64,000 nt of DNA from Haemophilus sp. C1 (GCF_001276515.1 NZ_LDVZ01000008.1:7307-71306), one strand, 5' to 3'. Counted from the stretch's first letter, positions 51,428-61,687 are shown. Numbers and translations are program-made. Notes: generated by a model not told the origin, from the sequence alone.

Positions 51428-52786
51428 ATGAAAGAAACAATCGTTGCTCAAGCTACTGCGCCAGGTCGTGGTGGTATTGGGATTTTAAGAGTCTCTGGGC
51501 CTTTAGCAACAGAAGTTGCACAAGCTGTGTTGGGAAAATGTCCTAAGCCAAGAATGGCTGATTATCTGCCTTTTAAGGATGCTGATGGCACTGTTTTAGA
51601 TCAAGGGATTGCCCTTTACTTTAAATCACCAAATTCATTTACTGGTGAGGATGTGTTGGAATTGCAAGGGCACGGTGGGCAGGTTGTATTAGATTTATTA
51701 CTCAAACGTATTTTACAAATTGATGGAATCCGTTTGGCGAGACCGGGAGAGTTTTCTGAACAGGCTTTTTTGAATGATAAATTGGATCTTACTCAAGCGG
51801 AAGCAATTGCGGATTTAATTGATGCAACATCAGAACAAGCCGCACGCTCAGCATTGAAATCCTTACAAGGTGAATTTTCAAAGAAAGTAAATGAATTAGT
51901 TGAATCGGTTATTTACTTACGTACCTATGTGGAAGCTAGCATTGATTTTCCTGATGAAGAAATTGATTTCTTGGCGGATGGAAAAATTGAAGCAAACTTA
52001 CGCGGTATTATTAATCAGTTGGAAGATGTTCGCTCTGAAGCCAAACAAGGTTCTATTTTACGTGAGGGTATGAAAGTGGTGATTGCTGGTCGTCCGAATG
52101 CGGGTAAATCGAGCTTGCTTAATGCGCTTGCTGGTCGCGAAGCGGCTATTGTAACGGATATTGCCGGCACAACGCGCGATGTACTGCGTGAGCATATTCA
52201 TATCGACGGCATGCCATTGCATATTATTGATACCGCGGGTCTTCGAGATGCAACAGATGAAGTCGAGCGCATTGGCATTTCTCGCGCATGGACGGAGATT
52301 GAACAAGCCGATCGTATTATTTTGATGTTAGATAGTAGCGATCCTGAAAGTGCAGATTTAAGCAAAGTGCGGTCAGAATTTTTAGCAAAATTACCCACAA
52401 CGTTGCCTGTCACTATTGTTCGAAACAAAATTGATTTAAATGGCGAACAAGCAAGTGAAAGCGAAGAAGGAGGCTATCAAATTATTAGTCTTTCCGCTCA
52501 AACACATGATGGTGTACAACTTTTACGTGAGCATTTGAAACAAGCGATGGGTTTCCAAACTGGCATGGAAGGGGGCTTTTTAGCTCGTCGTCGTCATTTA
52601 GATGCACTTGAGAAAGCCGCAGAGCATTTACAAATCGGTTTGGTTCAACTTACAGAATTTCATGCGGGAGAACTTTTAGCGGAAGAATTACGCTTAGTAC
52701 AAACTCACTTGAGTGAAATTACAGGTGAATTTACATCAGATGACTTGCTAGGTAATATTTTTAGTTCTTTCTGTATCGGAAAATAG
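51428..52786 (+). CDS. mnmE: tRNA uridine-5-carboxymethylaminomethyl modification GTPase
   Basis: MnmE works with MnmG on wobble U34, the same tRNA position modified by MnmA in this window. The 452-residue product has the N-terminal formyl-tetrahydrofolate-binding domain ([15 protein letters not shown]), a helical domain, and an inserted G domain: G1 [15 protein letters not shown]2 region [12 protein letters not shown]3 DTAGLR and G4 NKID. It ends with FCIGK, whose Cys is conserved. ATG 51428 gives the usual N terminus [13 protein letters not shown]. Confidence 0.97.
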   Translation: MKETIVAQATAPGRGGIGILRVSGPLATEVAQAVLGKCPKPRMADYLPFKDADGTVLDQGIALYFKSPNSFTGEDVLELQGHGGQVVLDLLLKRILQIDGIRLARPGEFSEQAFLNDKLDLTQAEAIADLIDATSEQAARSALKSLQGEFSKKVNELVESVIYLRTYVEASIDFPDEEIDFLADGKIEANLRGIINQLEDVRSEAKQGSILREGMKVVIAGRPNAGKSSLLNALAGREAAIVTDIAGTTRDVLREHIHIDGMPLHIIDTAGLRDATDEVERIGISRAWTEIEQADRIILMLDSSDPESADLSKVRSEFLAKLPTTLPVTIVRNKIDLNGEQASESEEGGYQIISLSAQTHDGVQLLREHLKQAMGFQTGMEGGFLARRRHLDALEKAAEHLQIGLVQLTEFHAGELLAEELRLVQTHLSEITGEFTSDDLLGNIFSSFCIGK

Positions 52787-52807
52787 AAAGAGTAAAGTGC
52801 GGTCATT

Positions 52808-52912
52808 TTCTTGGGCAAAAAATTTAGGACAAAAGCGGAAATTTTTGGTGGCATAGTGCTGATTGGAATTGGTATTAGCTTGCTTTATGAGTACGGTGTT
52901 TTCGCTTTTTAA
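52808..52912 (+). pseudogene. C-terminal fragment of a MntP-like manganese efflux pump
   Basis: An uninterrupted 34-codon stretch ends at TAA 52910. It reads FLGKKFRTKAEIFGGIVLI, then GIGISLLYEYGVFAF. This resembles the last helix of MntP, where a GKK-x-AE-x-GG-x-LIGIG pattern is typical. No start codon or upstream homology exists: mnmE ends 21 bp before, and an uptake signal core (52795-52803) sits right at the break. It looks like the residue of a deletion, possibly through transformation. Confidence 0.5.
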
Positions 52913-52978
52913 GATGCTTATTTTCTACGTTTAGATTATAATCGGGGAAAATTTTATGTTTATAACAAGGGTTATAGA

Positions 52979-54847
52979 ATGTTAATTGAAAAAATGCACA
53001 ATTTATCAAATTCAAAGGCTGCTAAGTTTATTTTGGGTTTGATTACTTTATCGTTTTTAGTCGGTGGTATGTCTGGCTATCTTTTTAGTTCAAATGATAC
53101 TTACGCTGCAAAAGTTAATGGTGAAGTGATTTCGCAACAAGACTTTTTAAATCGCTACAACCAAGAATTTGAGAATCGTGCACAGCGCGAAGGCGAAGCA
53201 TTTATGGCTCAGTCAGATTCTCCTGAATTTGTTACCGCACTTCGTCAAAGCACCATTAATCGAATGATTGATCAAGAATTACTTCGTCAATATGCGAAAG
53301 AATTAAAATTAGGCGTCAGTGATGAAATGATTAAACGAGCAATCGTGACAGATCCTAATTTTCAAGTTAATGGCAAATTTGATAATGGCGTTTATCAGCA
53401 AGTATTACAACAAAATCGTTTAAGTTCAGATGGTTATGCGGCGATTTTGCGTGGCGCATTAACTCTTGAACAAATGCAAAGTGGTGTTGCTAACAGTGAA
53501 TTTATCGTGCCTGTTCAAGCAAAAAATACCGCAGAAGTTTTCTTCCAAAAACGTTCAGCGCGCTTAGCGACGTTATCTCTTGCTGATGAAATGGCAAAGC
53601 AATCGGTATCTGATGATGAAATTAAAGCTTATTACGAAGCTAATCAAAAATCTTTTGTTCAGCCAGAACAAGTGAAGGTTCAATATATTGACCTCTCAGG
53701 TAGCCAAATCGAAAAAAGTATCGAAGTTAAAGATGTAGAAATTGCGCAATATTATCAAGATAATAAAGCTCAATTTATGACTCAGCGTTTAGCACATATT
53801 CAATTTGCAAATGAGCAAGACGCTAAGTCTACTTACGATGAATTACAAAAAGGCGCAAATTTCGCTGATGTAGCTAAAGCTAAATCTTTAGATAAAGTTT
53901 CTGGTGAGAATGGTGGTGATTTGGGTTGGGTAAATGCAAATGAATTACCAAAAGCCTTTGAAGATGCCTCAGCTGCATTGCAGGTTGGGCAATATAGCCA
54001 ACCAATCAATGTGGATGGCAATTACCATATTGTTTTAGTGCAAGAACGTAAAGCTCAAACTTTAGATGAAGTGAAAGCACAGGTTGCTGATTTAGTGCGT
54101 AAATCCTTATTAGAAAATCGTTATTACGCAATTGAAAAGCAAGTGCGTGATAAGGCTTTTGAAGATAGCAAATCTCTGAATACTGCGGCACAAGTTGCAG
54201 GTGTTAAAGTTCAAGAAAGCGGTTATTTTTCTCGTCAAAATGTACCTGCTGAATTAAATTTCCCTAATGTAGTTTCTGCTGTTTTTGAATCTGATATTGC
54301 CAATGGTAGTGCTAATTCAGAACCTTTGAATGTCGGCGATTATCACGCTATTGTAGTGCGTGTGTTAGAGCATAAACCTGAAGGTGTGAGAACATTGGAA
54401 GATGCAAAAGCGGATATTGAAATGTTCTTAAAACGCCAGAAAGCTGAAAATGTGCTTAATGAAAAAGCTCAACAAGCAGTGAAAGCATTAAACGAAAATG
54501 CTGAATCGAAAGTGGATGGAATTAATTTCTCAAGTGAGCAAATTTTTACTTTAAGTGAAAATAAAGATCCGATTTTAACAAATGGTGTATTCTCAATTGC
54601 TAAACCAGAATCAGGTAAAACGGTTTACCAAGTTGCTCGCAATGAGAAAGGCGATGTAGTTATTATTGCTTTAAATAAAGTAGAAGATGGCGTGCTTAAC
54701 GATAAAGAATTAAGCCAATTTAGTGCTCAATTATTACGTACAAGTCAGTCTGAAGTTCAAGCGCAATTAATGCAAGGATTGCGTGAGAGAGCAAAAATTG
54801 AAGTAAATGATTCTTTCATCAATCAAGATGATGAAGCACAGCAATAA
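52979..54847 (+). CDS. ppiD: Periplasmic chaperone/peptidyl-prolyl isomerase PpiD
   Basis: PpiD is an inner-membrane-anchored periplasmic chaperone near the SecYEG exit. The 622-residue product has one N-terminal helix (AAKFILGLITLSFLVGGMSG), an SurA-like N-terminal chaperone region (VNGEVISQQDFLNRYNQEF), a parvulin-type domain around residues 265-355 (RLAHIQFANEQDAKSTYDEL, LGWVNANELPKAFEDAS, YHIVLVQERK) and a C-terminal helical part. An internal uptake signal is at 53234. Confidence 0.95.
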   Translation: MLIEKMHNLSNSKAAKFILGLITLSFLVGGMSGYLFSSNDTYAAKVNGEVISQQDFLNRYNQEFENRAQREGEAFMAQSDSPEFVTALRQSTINRMIDQELLRQYAKELKLGVSDEMIKRAIVTDPNFQVNGKFDNGVYQQVLQQNRLSSDGYAAILRGALTLEQMQSGVANSEFIVPVQAKNTAEVFFQKRSARLATLSLADEMAKQSVSDDEIKAYYEANQKSFVQPEQVKVQYIDLSGSQIEKSIEVKDVEIAQYYQDNKAQFMTQRLAHIQFANEQDAKSTYDELQKGANFADVAKAKSLDKVSGENGGDLGWVNANELPKAFEDASAALQVGQYSQPINVDGNYHIVLVQERKAQTLDEVKAQVADLVRKSLLENRYYAIEKQVRDKAFEDSKSLNTAAQVAGVKVQESGYFSRQNVPAELNFPNVVSAVFESDIANGSANSEPLNVGDYHAIVVRVLEHKPEGVRTLEDAKADIEMFLKRQKAENVLNEKAQQAVKALNENAESKVDGINFSSEQIFTLSENKDPILTNGVFSIAKPESGKTVYQVARNEKGDVVIIALNKVEDGVLNDKELSQFSAQLLRTSQSEVQAQLMQGLRERAKIEVNDSFINQDDEAQQ

Positions 54848-54880
54848 TTGATTAAATTGCAATCTAAGATAAATTTTGAT

Positions 54881-54910
54881 AAAAAGTGCGGTAAATTCAC
54901 CGCACTTTTT
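54881..54910 (+). terminator. Inverted uptake-signal pair, terminator of ppiD
   Basis: A perfect 12-bp stem made of two uptake signals (AAAAAGTGCGGT / ACCGCACTTTTT) with a 6-nt loop, followed by TTAT. It lies 33 bp after ppiD and 15 bp before the hinT start. Confidence 0.8.
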
Positions 54911-54925
54911 TATAGGGAGCAAACA

Positions 54926-55276
54926 ATGGCAGAAGAAACAATTTTCAGCAAAATTATCCGTAAAGAAATTCCTGCAAATATCGTCTATCAAGATGAATTA
55001 GTCACAGCGTTTCGTGATATTTCACCACAAGCTAAAACACATATTTTGATCATTCCAAATAAAGTAATTCCAACAGTGAATGATGTGACGGAGCAAGATG
55101 AACTAACGCTAGGTCGATTATTTAGCGTAGCGGCTAAACTCGCTAAAGAAGAAGGCATTGCGGAAGACGGTTACCGCCTAATTGTGAATTGTAATAAACA
55201 TGGTGGACAAGAAGTATTCCATTTACATATGCATTTAGTCGGTGGTGAACCTTTAGGTAGAATGTTAGCGAACTAA
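54926..55276 (+). CDS. hinT: HIT-family purine nucleoside phosphoramidase HinT
   Basis: A 116-residue histidine-triad hydrolase of nucleoside phosphoramidates. It starts [20 protein letters not shown], contains [18 protein letters not shown], and ends with the active site [18 protein letters not shown] (HxHxH-type triad). ATG 54926 follows AGGGAGC; the upstream in-frame stretch covers the uptake-signal terminator. Its stop overlaps the next ATG by 1 nt. Confidence 0.95.
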   Translation: MAEETIFSKIIRKEIPANIVYQDELVTAFRDISPQAKTHILIIPNKVIPTVNDVTEQDELTLGRLFSVAAKLAKEEGIAEDGYRLIVNCNKHGGQEVFHLHMHLVGGEPLGRMLAN

Positions 55277-55626
55277 TGAAAAAATATTTTCTAATTTTGG
55301 CGAGCCTTGTGCTCGCTGCTTGTTCAAGTTCAGTAGAAAACTTAACTTATTCAACGAAGCCGATTTTGAATATCACATCTAATCTTTCACCTTTAATTCA
55401 AGTTGAAACGAGTCAAAAATCAGCGCTTATAAAAAATAAAAGTCAGCAACTTTTGAATATAAGTTACTACTTATATTGGTACGATCATTTAGGGGTAACC
55501 CAAACTTGGGAAAATCAGCAAGAAAGCTATTCCGATCAATTTTTGCTAAAACCACAAGAAGAGAAGTCGATCGATTTAATTAAACCTACTGTAGAAAGTA
55601 AAAATTATCGCCTTTATTTAAAATAA
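55276..55626 (+). CDS. YcfL-family lipoprotein
   Basis: A 116-residue lipoprotein of the DUF1425/YcfL type. The signal [16 protein letters not shown] has acylated Cys at residue 16. The mature part (LINISYYLYWYD-like segment SYYLYWYDHLGVTQTW) has the conserved Y-x-W-x-D pattern of this family, whose function is unknown. It overlaps hinT by 1 nt and precedes nagZ by 3 nt, the same hinT-ycfL-nagZ order as in enterobacteria. Confidence 0.85.
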   Translation: MKKYFLILASLVLAACSSSVENLTYSTKPILNITSNLSPLIQVETSQKSALIKNKSQQLLNISYYLYWYDHLGVTQTWENQQESYSDQFLLKPQEEKSIDLIKPTVESKNYRLYLK

Positions 55627-55629
55627 TTT

Positions 55630-56682
55630 ATGAGTACGTTGTTAATTGATTTAGAAGGAAAAGAGTTGGAACAAGAGGAAGTTGAGTTACTTTCTCACCC
55701 TCTTGTTGCGGGATTGATTTTATTTACTCGAAATTTTGAAGACAGAGAACAAATTCAAGAATTAATTCGTTCTGTTCGTCTGCGAGTGAAAAAGCCTTTA
55801 TTGATTACGGTGGATCAAGAAGGTGGACGAGTTCAACGTTTCCGTGATGGATTCACAATGTTACCTTCAATGCAGGCTTTTCAAGAAACATTGTCAGCAA
55901 CTGAACAAGTGAGTTTTGCTAAAGAAGCGGGTTGGCAAATGGCGGCAGAAATGATTGCCTTGGATATTGACTTGAGTTTTGCGCCGGTGTTGGATTTGGG
56001 GCATGAATGTCGGGCGATTGGTGATCGTAGTTTTTCATCTGATGTAAAAAGTGCGGTAAATTTAGCAACCGCTTTTATCGATGGTATGCATCAAGCAGGT
56101 ATGGCATCTACAGGTAAACATTTTCCGGGTCATGGCCATGTATTAGCCGATTCTCATTTAGAAACGCCTTATGATGATCGCGCAAAAGACGAAATTTTTA
56201 GTTGTGATCTCCAACCTTTCCAACAGTTGATTTCACAAAATAAACTCGATGCCATTATGCCTGCGCATGTCATTTATAGACAATGTGATAGTCAACCAGC
56301 AAGCGGTTCAGAATATTGGTTAAAAGAAATCTTACGAAAACAACTAAATTTCCAAGGTGCAATTTTTTCAGATGATCTCGGTATGAAAGGTGCTGGCGTA
56401 ATGGGCAATTTTGTAGAGCGTAGCAAAAAAGCACTCAATGCAGGTTGTGATCTTTTATTACTGTGCAATGAACGTGAAGGTGTCATTCAAGTATTAGATA
56501 ATCTAAAACTTACTGAAAATGAACCGCACTTTATGGCTCGTCAAGCTCGCTTAAAAAATTTATTTAAGCGTAGAATGATTAAGTGGAATGACCTGGTTTT
56601 AGATCAACGTTGGAAAATGAATCACCGAAATCTCGCAGATATTCAAAGCCGTTGGCTAGATATTCAGGCCGCAAAAAAATGA
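55630..56682 (+). CDS. nagZ: Beta-N-acetylhexosaminidase
   Basis: NagZ removes GlcNAc from muropeptides in cytoplasmic cell-wall recycling. The 350-residue GH3 enzyme has [27 protein letters not shown], the catalytic loop [20 protein letters not shown] (His of the GH3 NagZ loop), IMPAHVIY and the nucleophile Asp in [11 protein letters not shown]. Its stop overlaps the rlmC start (ATGA). Uptake signals lie at 56049 and 56523. Confidence 0.96.
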   Translation: MSTLLIDLEGKELEQEEVELLSHPLVAGLILFTRNFEDREQIQELIRSVRLRVKKPLLITVDQEGGRVQRFRDGFTMLPSMQAFQETLSATEQVSFAKEAGWQMAAEMIALDIDLSFAPVLDLGHECRAIGDRSFSSDVKSAVNLATAFIDGMHQAGMASTGKHFPGHGHVLADSHLETPYDDRAKDEIFSCDLQPFQQLISQNKLDAIMPAHVIYRQCDSQPASGSEYWLKEILRKQLNFQGAIFSDDLGMKGAGVMGNFVERSKKALNAGCDLLLLCNEREGVIQVLDNLKLTENEPHFMARQARLKNLFKRRMIKWNDLVLDQRWKMNHRNLADIQSRWLDIQAAKK

Positions 56683-57857
56683 TTGATTGTCGATACTATC
56701 AACAAAATGAATGTCGTTCTTGTCAATGGCTTGAAATACCTTATAGTCAGCAGCTAATTGAAAAACAACATCATTTAAAGCAGCAACTGATTTCTATTAA
56801 TTGCAATGGAGCTCAATGGTTGGCTCCTTTTGAATCTGATGAACAAGGCTTTCGTAATAAAGCTAAAATGGTTGTTAGTGGTAGTGTTGAACGCCCGATA
56901 CTTGGCATTTTAAAAAATCCTAATGATCCACAAAGTGCGATTGATTTGTGTGATTGCCCCCTTTATCCAACTCATTTTTCATTGATTTTTCCAGTTTTGA
57001 AGGATTTTATTGGCCGTGCTGGTTTAGTACCTTATAACATTGCTAAACAAAAAGGTGAGCTCAAATATATTCTGCTCACAGAAAGTATTGCGACGGGAAA
57101 ATTAATGTTGCGTTTTGTATTACGCACAGAAAATAAATTGCCATTAATTCGTCGAGAATTACCCAAATTATTGGAAAAATTACCGCACTTAGAAGTTGTT
57201 AGTATTAATTTACAACCACAGCATGCGGCTATCTTAGAAGGTGAACAAGAAATTTTTCTGACAGAACAACAATTTTTGCCTGAGAATTTCAACAGTATTC
57301 CGCTCTTTATTCGCCCACAAGGTTTCTTTCAAACCAATCCTAAAGTGGCGGCGGGATTATATTCAACCGCTCAGCAATGGGTAAGAGAATTACCAATCTA
57401 TAAAGCCTGGGATTTATTTTGTGGTGTGGGTGGATTTGGCTTACATTGTGCTAAAGCTTTACAGGAAAAATGGGGAAAAAGTATAGAGTTAACTGGAATT
57501 GAAATTTCCTCATCAGCTATTTTTGCAGCGAGTCATTCCGCTAAAATATTAGGTTTAGAACATGTGAATTTCCAATCTCTAGATGCAGCAAGCGTGATTG
57601 AAAATAAAAATGAAAATAAGCCTGATCTTGTGATTGTTAATCCACCACGTCGTGGAATTGGAAAGGAATTAAGTGAATTTCTTAACCAAATTCAACCGCA
57701 CTTTATCTTGTATTCCAGCTGTAATGCCGTGACAATGGGTAAAGATTTACAGCATCTCACTTGTTATAACCCATTGAAAATTCAACTTTTTGATATGTTT
57801 CCGCAAACATCTCACTATGAAGTATTAGTTTTACTAGAAAGAAAAAAGATTAGTTAA
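56679..57857 (+). CDS. rlmC: 23S rRNA (uracil(747)-C(5))-methyltransferase
   Basis: RlmC makes m5U747 in 23S rRNA. The 392-residue product has the N-terminal iron-sulfur cysteines [19 protein letters not shown] and CPLYP-type Cys at [12 protein letters not shown], the SAM site [33 protein letters not shown], and the catalytic Cys in [13 protein letters not shown]. The usual rlmC length is about 375. The start at ATG 56679 overlaps nagZ by 4 nt; the longer frame from 56610 lies inside nagZ. RlmD is the nearest alternative, but the size and Cys pattern favour RlmC. Confidence 0.92.
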   Translation: MIDCRYYQQNECRSCQWLEIPYSQQLIEKQHHLKQQLISINCNGAQWLAPFESDEQGFRNKAKMVVSGSVERPILGILKNPNDPQSAIDLCDCPLYPTHFSLIFPVLKDFIGRAGLVPYNIAKQKGELKYILLTESIATGKLMLRFVLRTENKLPLIRRELPKLLEKLPHLEVVSINLQPQHAAILEGEQEIFLTEQQFLPENFNSIPLFIRPQGFFQTNPKVAAGLYSTAQQWVRELPIYKAWDLFCGVGGFGLHCAKALQEKWGKSIELTGIEISSSAIFAASHSAKILGLEHVNFQSLDAASVIENKNENKPDLVIVNPPRRGIGKELSEFLNQIQPHFILYSSCNAVTMGKDLQHLTCYNPLKIQLFDMFPQTSHYEVLVLLERKKIS

Positions 57858-57894
57858 GGGGAGATAGAAAAAACTAGGGAATTTGAAAGAAGGG

Positions 57895-57974
57895 TGGTGG
57901 AACTAAGCAGAATTGGTCTTAACAGCAAGTGGCTTACTGCGCGCATCCCTGCGGGATTTCTACCCAGCCCACCA
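57895..57974 (+). ncRNA. C4-like antisense RNA (orphan phage immunity RNA)
   Basis: An 80-nt segment closed by a 6-bp stem (TGGTGG 57895-57900 / CCACCA 57969-57974). Inside are a hairpin TAAG/CTTA presenting loop CAGAATTGGT, a second small hairpin presenting AGTGGCTT, and ATCCC-TGC-GGGAT. The two loop sequences are complementary to downstream sites at 58063-58074 and 58047-58054. The phage P1 C4 RNA has this design: about 77 nt, a closing stem, and loops a' and b' that pair with sites a and b at a downstream ribosome-binding site. No phage gene is near. The assignment rests on structure and layout; no covariance search was run. Confidence 0.55.
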
Positions 57975-58046
57975 TAGATTAGAAAATGCATCTTGGTGTT
58001 CTAGCTTTTGCAGCATAAAACTATGCAATAAGGTTGTAAACCTTTA

Positions 58047-58146
58047 AAGCCACTATATCAGGAGACCAATCCTGTCTTCCCACTATATTTGTAAGAAGTT
58101 GGATAATGATAGAATCCTTTATATTAATTGTCAATTAATGTTTTGA
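58047..58146 (+). other. Target site of the C4-like RNA and vestigial short ORF
   Basis: AAGCCACT (58047-58054) is complementary to the second loop and AGACCAAT (58063-58070, with CTG after one mismatch) to the first loop of the upstream RNA. The sites flank and overlap a Shine-Dalgarno AGGAG (58060-58064). Seven nt later a CTG codon opens a 24-codon frame (58072-58146: LSSHYICKKLDNDRILYINC, then QLMF). In P1 the C4 target is a short ORF ahead of the antirepressor; here only that short frame survives and its ATG may have become CTG. A hairpin AAGGTT-GTA-AACCTT precedes (58030-58044). Confidence 0.45.
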
Positions 58147-58167
58147 ATATTATTTCTAATTAAACAA

Positions 58168-58196
58168 AAACCATCCAAATTGATTTTGGATGGTTT
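58168..58196 (-). terminator. Terminator of crp
   Basis: A perfect 12-bp stem (AAACCATCCAAA / TTTGGATGGTTT) with a 5-nt loop, followed on the minus strand by TTGTTTA, 28 bp beyond the crp stop. The plus strand also has a T-run after the stem (CATTTTT). Confidence 0.85.
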
Positions 58197-58223
58197 CATT
58201 TTTGAATAATTTATGATGAAAAA

Positions 58224-58901
58224 TTATCTTGCTCCATACACAACGATGGTTTTTCCATGAGCGTGGATAAGATTCTGATCTTCTAACATTTTAATAATGC
58301 GTCCTACAGTTTCTCGTGAACAACCCACCATTTGCCCTATTTCTTGACGTGTAATTTTGATTTGCATCCCATCAGGATGTGTCATTGCATCAGGCTGTTT
58401 AGCTAAGTTCATTAGCGTTTGAGCAATACGACCTGCCACGTCTAAGAATGCTAAATTACTGACTTGGCGTGAAGTATTTTGTAAACGTCTTGCCAATTGT
58501 GCGGTTAGAAACATTAAGATTTCAGGGTTTGCCTGAATTAATTGACGATATTTTTTATAAGAAATCTCAGCAATTTCACATGTTGTTTTTGTTTTTACCC
58601 AAGCAGAGCGTTTTGAACCTTCATCAAATAATCCAGCCTCACCAAAGAATTGTCCTGCGCCTAAGTAAGTGAGGATCATCTCTTTACCTTCATCATCTTT
58701 TGAAGATACCATTACAGAGCCTTTAATCACATAATAAAGCGTTGTTGCATCTTCACCTGCATGAATTAAAGTTGATTTTGCAGGATATTTATGCAAGTGA
58801 CAGTGAGTAAGAAACCAATCTAAAACTGGATCTCGTTGAGTTATCTCTTCTTCTTGAGGGGAGGTTACAACTTCATCAATTTCGGTTAATTCATTTGACA
58901 T
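58224..58901 (-). CDS. crp: cAMP receptor protein
   Basis: CRP, the global cAMP-dependent regulator, controls sugar use and, with Sxy, competence genes such as dprA at 23-24 kb. The 225-residue product has an N-terminal extension of about 15 residues relative to E. coli, the cAMP site [20 protein letters not shown], the C-helix and the helix-turn-helix [20 protein letters not shown]. Its start overlaps the end of yheU by 16 nt, so it is the last gene of a run with slmA and yheU. Confidence 0.97.
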   Translation of the reverse strand: MSNELTEIDEVVTSPQEEEITQRDPVLDWFLTHCHLHKYPAKSTLIHAGEDATTLYYVIKGSVMVSSKDDEGKEMILTYLGAGQFFGEAGLFDEGSKRSAWVKTKTTCEIAEISYKKYRQLIQANPEILMFLTAQLARRLQNTSRQVSNLAFLDVAGRIAQTLMNLAKQPDAMTHPDGMQIKITRQEIGQMVGCSRETVGRIIKMLEDQNLIHAHGKTIVVYGAR

Positions 58902-59137
58902 TCGTGCTCCTTACATTCCTGTTTCAAAAATTCCGTTTTATTTTTGATGTCAATGGATTCATGCAATTCAGACCATACAATCACCGCAATTCCATTGCGA
59001 ATTTGAGTCAGTAAAAGTTGTTTTTTTTGGTTGAGTGAAAGTTCTTCTATACCGTAATCAGTTCCTTCGCGTAAAATTACGCTTTCTACGATATTATCTA
59101 ATGTTTCTGCTTCTAGTTCTTGCCAAGGAATAATCAT
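58886..59137 (-). CDS. YheU-family protein (UPF0270)
   Basis: An 83-residue small acidic protein of unknown function. [20 protein letters not shown] followed by [15 protein letters not shown] is the standard YheU pattern. ATG 59137 is the natural start; a TTG at 59158 would add seven residues. The C-terminal tail after about residue 65 is longer and less conserved, and its last 16 nt overlap crp. Confidence 0.85.
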   Translation of the reverse strand: MIIPWQELEAETLDNIVESVILREGTDYGIEELSLNQKKQLLLTQIRNGIAVIVWSELHESIDIKNKTEFLKQECKEHECQMN

Positions 59138-59158
59138 ATATTTACTCGGTAAAGTCAA

Positions 59159-59815
59159 TTAGGCAAAAAGTGGCTCGATAAAACGCCATTGTTGTTCGAA
59201 AGACTGACTTGCATTCAGACGGAAATTAGTACGAACATAGCGCATAAATTGTCCCTCACATAGGGTAACTAAATGAGAGGCAATTATGCGTTCATCCACA
59301 TTAAAGCCACGTCCTTCACGCAATTTTCGCATTTGTAAAATATTGACAAACTGCATTTCAAGACGATTAAAAAATTGTGCGACTCGAACTTGCAATTGCG
59401 CATCTTCAAACATTAATGCATGACCCGTTAGAATTCGAGTTAAGCCAGGATTTTTACGGGCAAAATCTAAGATCGTTTGTAAAATATCATGAATGCGATT
59501 CATTGTTTGGGTTTCGTTACGCATAGAAGCGGTAATACGGCTTAATAGGGTATTTTCGATATGCTCGATTAAGGCTTCAAACATTTTTGTTTTGCTTGGA
59601 AAGTAACGATATAACGCAGCTTCAGATACCCCAACTTCTTTTGCTAGACGAGCCGTTGTCATACGCTCCATGCCGCGTTCGGAATGAAGCATATGTATCA
59701 ACACAGTAAGCACTTGTTGACGACGTTCTTTTACCGTTCTTTTTTCAATTTTTGGTGTTTCAATTTTAGGCGAAATGTCTTCTACGCCTGATAAAGATAA
59801 TTGTTCTTCTACCAT
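59159..59815 (-). CDS. slmA: Nucleoid occlusion factor SlmA
   Basis: SlmA is a TetR-like DNA-binding protein that blocks FtsZ rings over the nucleoid. The 218-residue product has a non-conserved N-terminal stretch, then [17 protein letters not shown] and the helix-turn-helix [35 protein letters not shown], and a long alpha-helical dimer domain. It lies 3 bp after dut, matching the dut-slmA order elsewhere. Confidence 0.95.
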   Translation of the reverse strand: MVEEQLSLSGVEDISPKIETPKIEKRTVKERRQQVLTVLIHMLHSERGMERMTTARLAKEVGVSEAALYRYFPSKTKMFEALIEHIENTLLSRITASMRNETQTMNRIHDILQTILDFARKNPGLTRILTGHALMFEDAQLQVRVAQFFNRLEMQFVNILQMRKLREGRGFNVDERIIASHLVTLCEGQFMRYVRTNFRLNASQSFEQQWRFIEPLFA

Positions 59816-59818
59816 ATA

Positions 59819-60274
59819 TTATTGTTTACCCGAATGACCGAAACCGCCTTCACCACGTTCGGTTTGTTGAAAATCTTCTACAATATTAAATTCAGCTTGT
59901 ACTACTGGCACGAAAACAAGTTGAGCAATGCGATCGCCGACTTCAATTTTGAATGACTCATTTCCACGGTTCCACATTGATACCATTAATGGACCTTGAT
60001 AATCGGAGTCAATTAATCCCACAAGGTTTCCTAGCACAATGCCGTGTTTATGACCGAGACCAGAGCGAGGCAAAATCACTGCAGCTAAATTTTGATCCGC
60101 AATATAAATTGAAAGCCCCGTAGGAATTAATTTGGTTTCACCTGGTTGAATTTCAAAGCTTTCATCGATTAATGCACGTAAATCAAGACCTGCCGAACCT
60201 TCAGTTGCGTAAGTTGGCAGAGGAAATTCATTTCCAATGCGAGAATCTAAAATTTTTACGTCAATTTTTTTCAT
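59819..60274 (-). CDS. dut: Deoxyuridine triphosphatase
   Basis: dUTPase hydrolyses dUTP to dUMP, keeping uracil out of DNA. The 151-residue trimer-forming enzyme has all five motifs: [55 protein letters not shown] and the C-terminal arm [10 protein letters not shown]. It lies 47 bp after coaBC, in the usual order. Confidence 0.97.
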   Translation of the reverse strand: MKKIDVKILDSRIGNEFPLPTYATEGSAGLDLRALIDESFEIQPGETKLIPTGLSIYIADQNLAAVILPRSGLGHKHGIVLGNLVGLIDSDYQGPLMVSMWNRGNESFKIEVGDRIAQLVFVPVVQAEFNIVEDFQQTERGEGGFGHSGKQ

Positions 60275-60321
60275 GTAATACTCCGTTTGAAATTCATTTT
60301 TAAGTAAAAGTGCGGTTGAAA

Positions 60322-61524
60322 TTATAAGGTCTTTTGATAGCGTTCGATGATTTCATTGACTAAATCAGTTGCAAGTTCCACTTTTGATTTGAGCGATAAT
60401 TTTTTATGGCCATCTTTCCAGAAAAGCTGCAAGGCATTTTCATCAGCGTTAAAAACTTGTCCACCAGATACATCGTTGGCACAAATCATATCAAGATTTT
60501 TGCGTTCAAGTTTATCTTTTGCATAATCATCAACATTTTGGGTTTCAGCTGCAAATCCGACAGTAAAAGGACGATGTGTTTTTAAGTGCCCTACATCTGA
60601 GATAATATCGGGATTTTTAATTAACTTGATAGATATTTCATCGCCAGATTTTTTAATTTTTTGGTCAGCAACTTCGGCTACTCTATAATCAGCAACAGCC
60701 GCACAACCAATAAAAATTTGATTTTTTACCGCACTTTCAAGAGAAGCTTGCCACATATCTTGTGCTGAGATGACATTAATTCGATTTACATTTTTTGGTG
60801 TTGTTAAATTCACGGGACCTGAAATTAGTGTGACGTTCGCCCCACGTTCGGCAAATGCTTCAGCAATTGCAAATCCCATTTTTCCTGAACTATGGTTAGA
60901 AATATAACGAACAGGATCGATTGCCTCACGCGTTGGGCCTGCTGTAATGGCGACATTTAATCCTTGCAGATCTTGTTTTTGAGAGAAAAAGTCAGAAAGT
61001 GCGGTAAAAATTTCCTCTGGTTCTGACATACGCCCTTTCCCCATATCGCCGCAAGCCTGAAAACCACTATTCGGGCCAATAAGCTCAATTCCACGTGTTT
61101 GAAGAGCCGTTAAATTTTGTTGAGTAATGGATTGGCGATACATCTGCTGATTCATTGCAGGGGCAAGAAAAATTGGTGCATTAGTCGCAAGACAAATTGT
61201 TGAAAGTAAATCATTCGCCATGCCGACAGTAAGACGGGCAATAAAGTCTGCACTAGCTGGCGCAATAATAATGGCATCAGCCCATTTAGCAAACTCAATA
61301 TGGCCCATTGCCATCTCAGCTTGTGGATCAAGTAAAGATTGTGCGACAGCATTGCCAGAAATGGCTTGAAGCGTTAAAGGCGTAACAAATTCTGCTGCAG
61401 ATGGGGTTAATACTACACGTACTTCGGCTTCTGCTTTGCGTAATAAACGAATCAACTCTATTGTTTTATAGGCAGCAATTCCGCCAGTTATGCCAACTAC
61501 AATATGCTTTTCGTTTAATTTCAT
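60322..61524 (-). CDS. coaBC: Bifunctional phosphopantothenoylcysteine decarboxylase/synthase
   Basis: CoaBC makes 4'-phosphopantetheine for coenzyme A. The 400-residue product has the flavin-binding CoaC domain ([41 protein letters not shown] with the catalytic Asn, and the CGDMGKGRM Cys) and the CoaB domain ([62 protein letters not shown]). Uptake signals lie at 60728 and 60997. It is divergent from radC. Confidence 0.96.
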   Translation of the reverse strand: MKLNEKHIVVGITGGIAAYKTIELIRLLRKAEAEVRVVLTPSAAEFVTPLTLQAISGNAVAQSLLDPQAEMAMGHIEFAKWADAIIIAPASADFIARLTVGMANDLLSTICLATNAPIFLAPAMNQQMYRQSITQQNLTALQTRGIELIGPNSGFQACGDMGKGRMSEPEEIFTALSDFFSQKQDLQGLNVAITAGPTREAIDPVRYISNHSSGKMGFAIAEAFAERGANVTLISGPVNLTTPKNVNRINVISAQDMWQASLESAVKNQIFIGCAAVADYRVAEVADQKIKKSGDEISIKLIKNPDIISDVGHLKTHRPFTVGFAAETQNVDDYAKDKLERKNLDMICANDVSGGQVFNADENALQLFWKDGHKKLSLKSKVELATDLVNEIIERYQKTL

Positions 61525-61687
61525 GTTTCAACCTTTGTTAGTGCTTAGCCACAATTCCGTTATTTTACTTTAATTTTATTGAATGCCCAATGCTATTTTT
61601 GCAATACATATCGCAGACTTTACATAAGTTACTCGTAAAAAAAGAAAAGAGCGGTCAAAATTTTTTCTATTTTGCGTTTAATATTTT

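Noticed and set aside
57880..58100. 6S RNA, lysine or cobalamin riboswitch, or a group II intron fragment between rlmC and crp
   Set aside because: The nested stems and conserved boxes of these families are absent. The loop-to-downstream-target complementarity fits a C4-type antisense RNA better.
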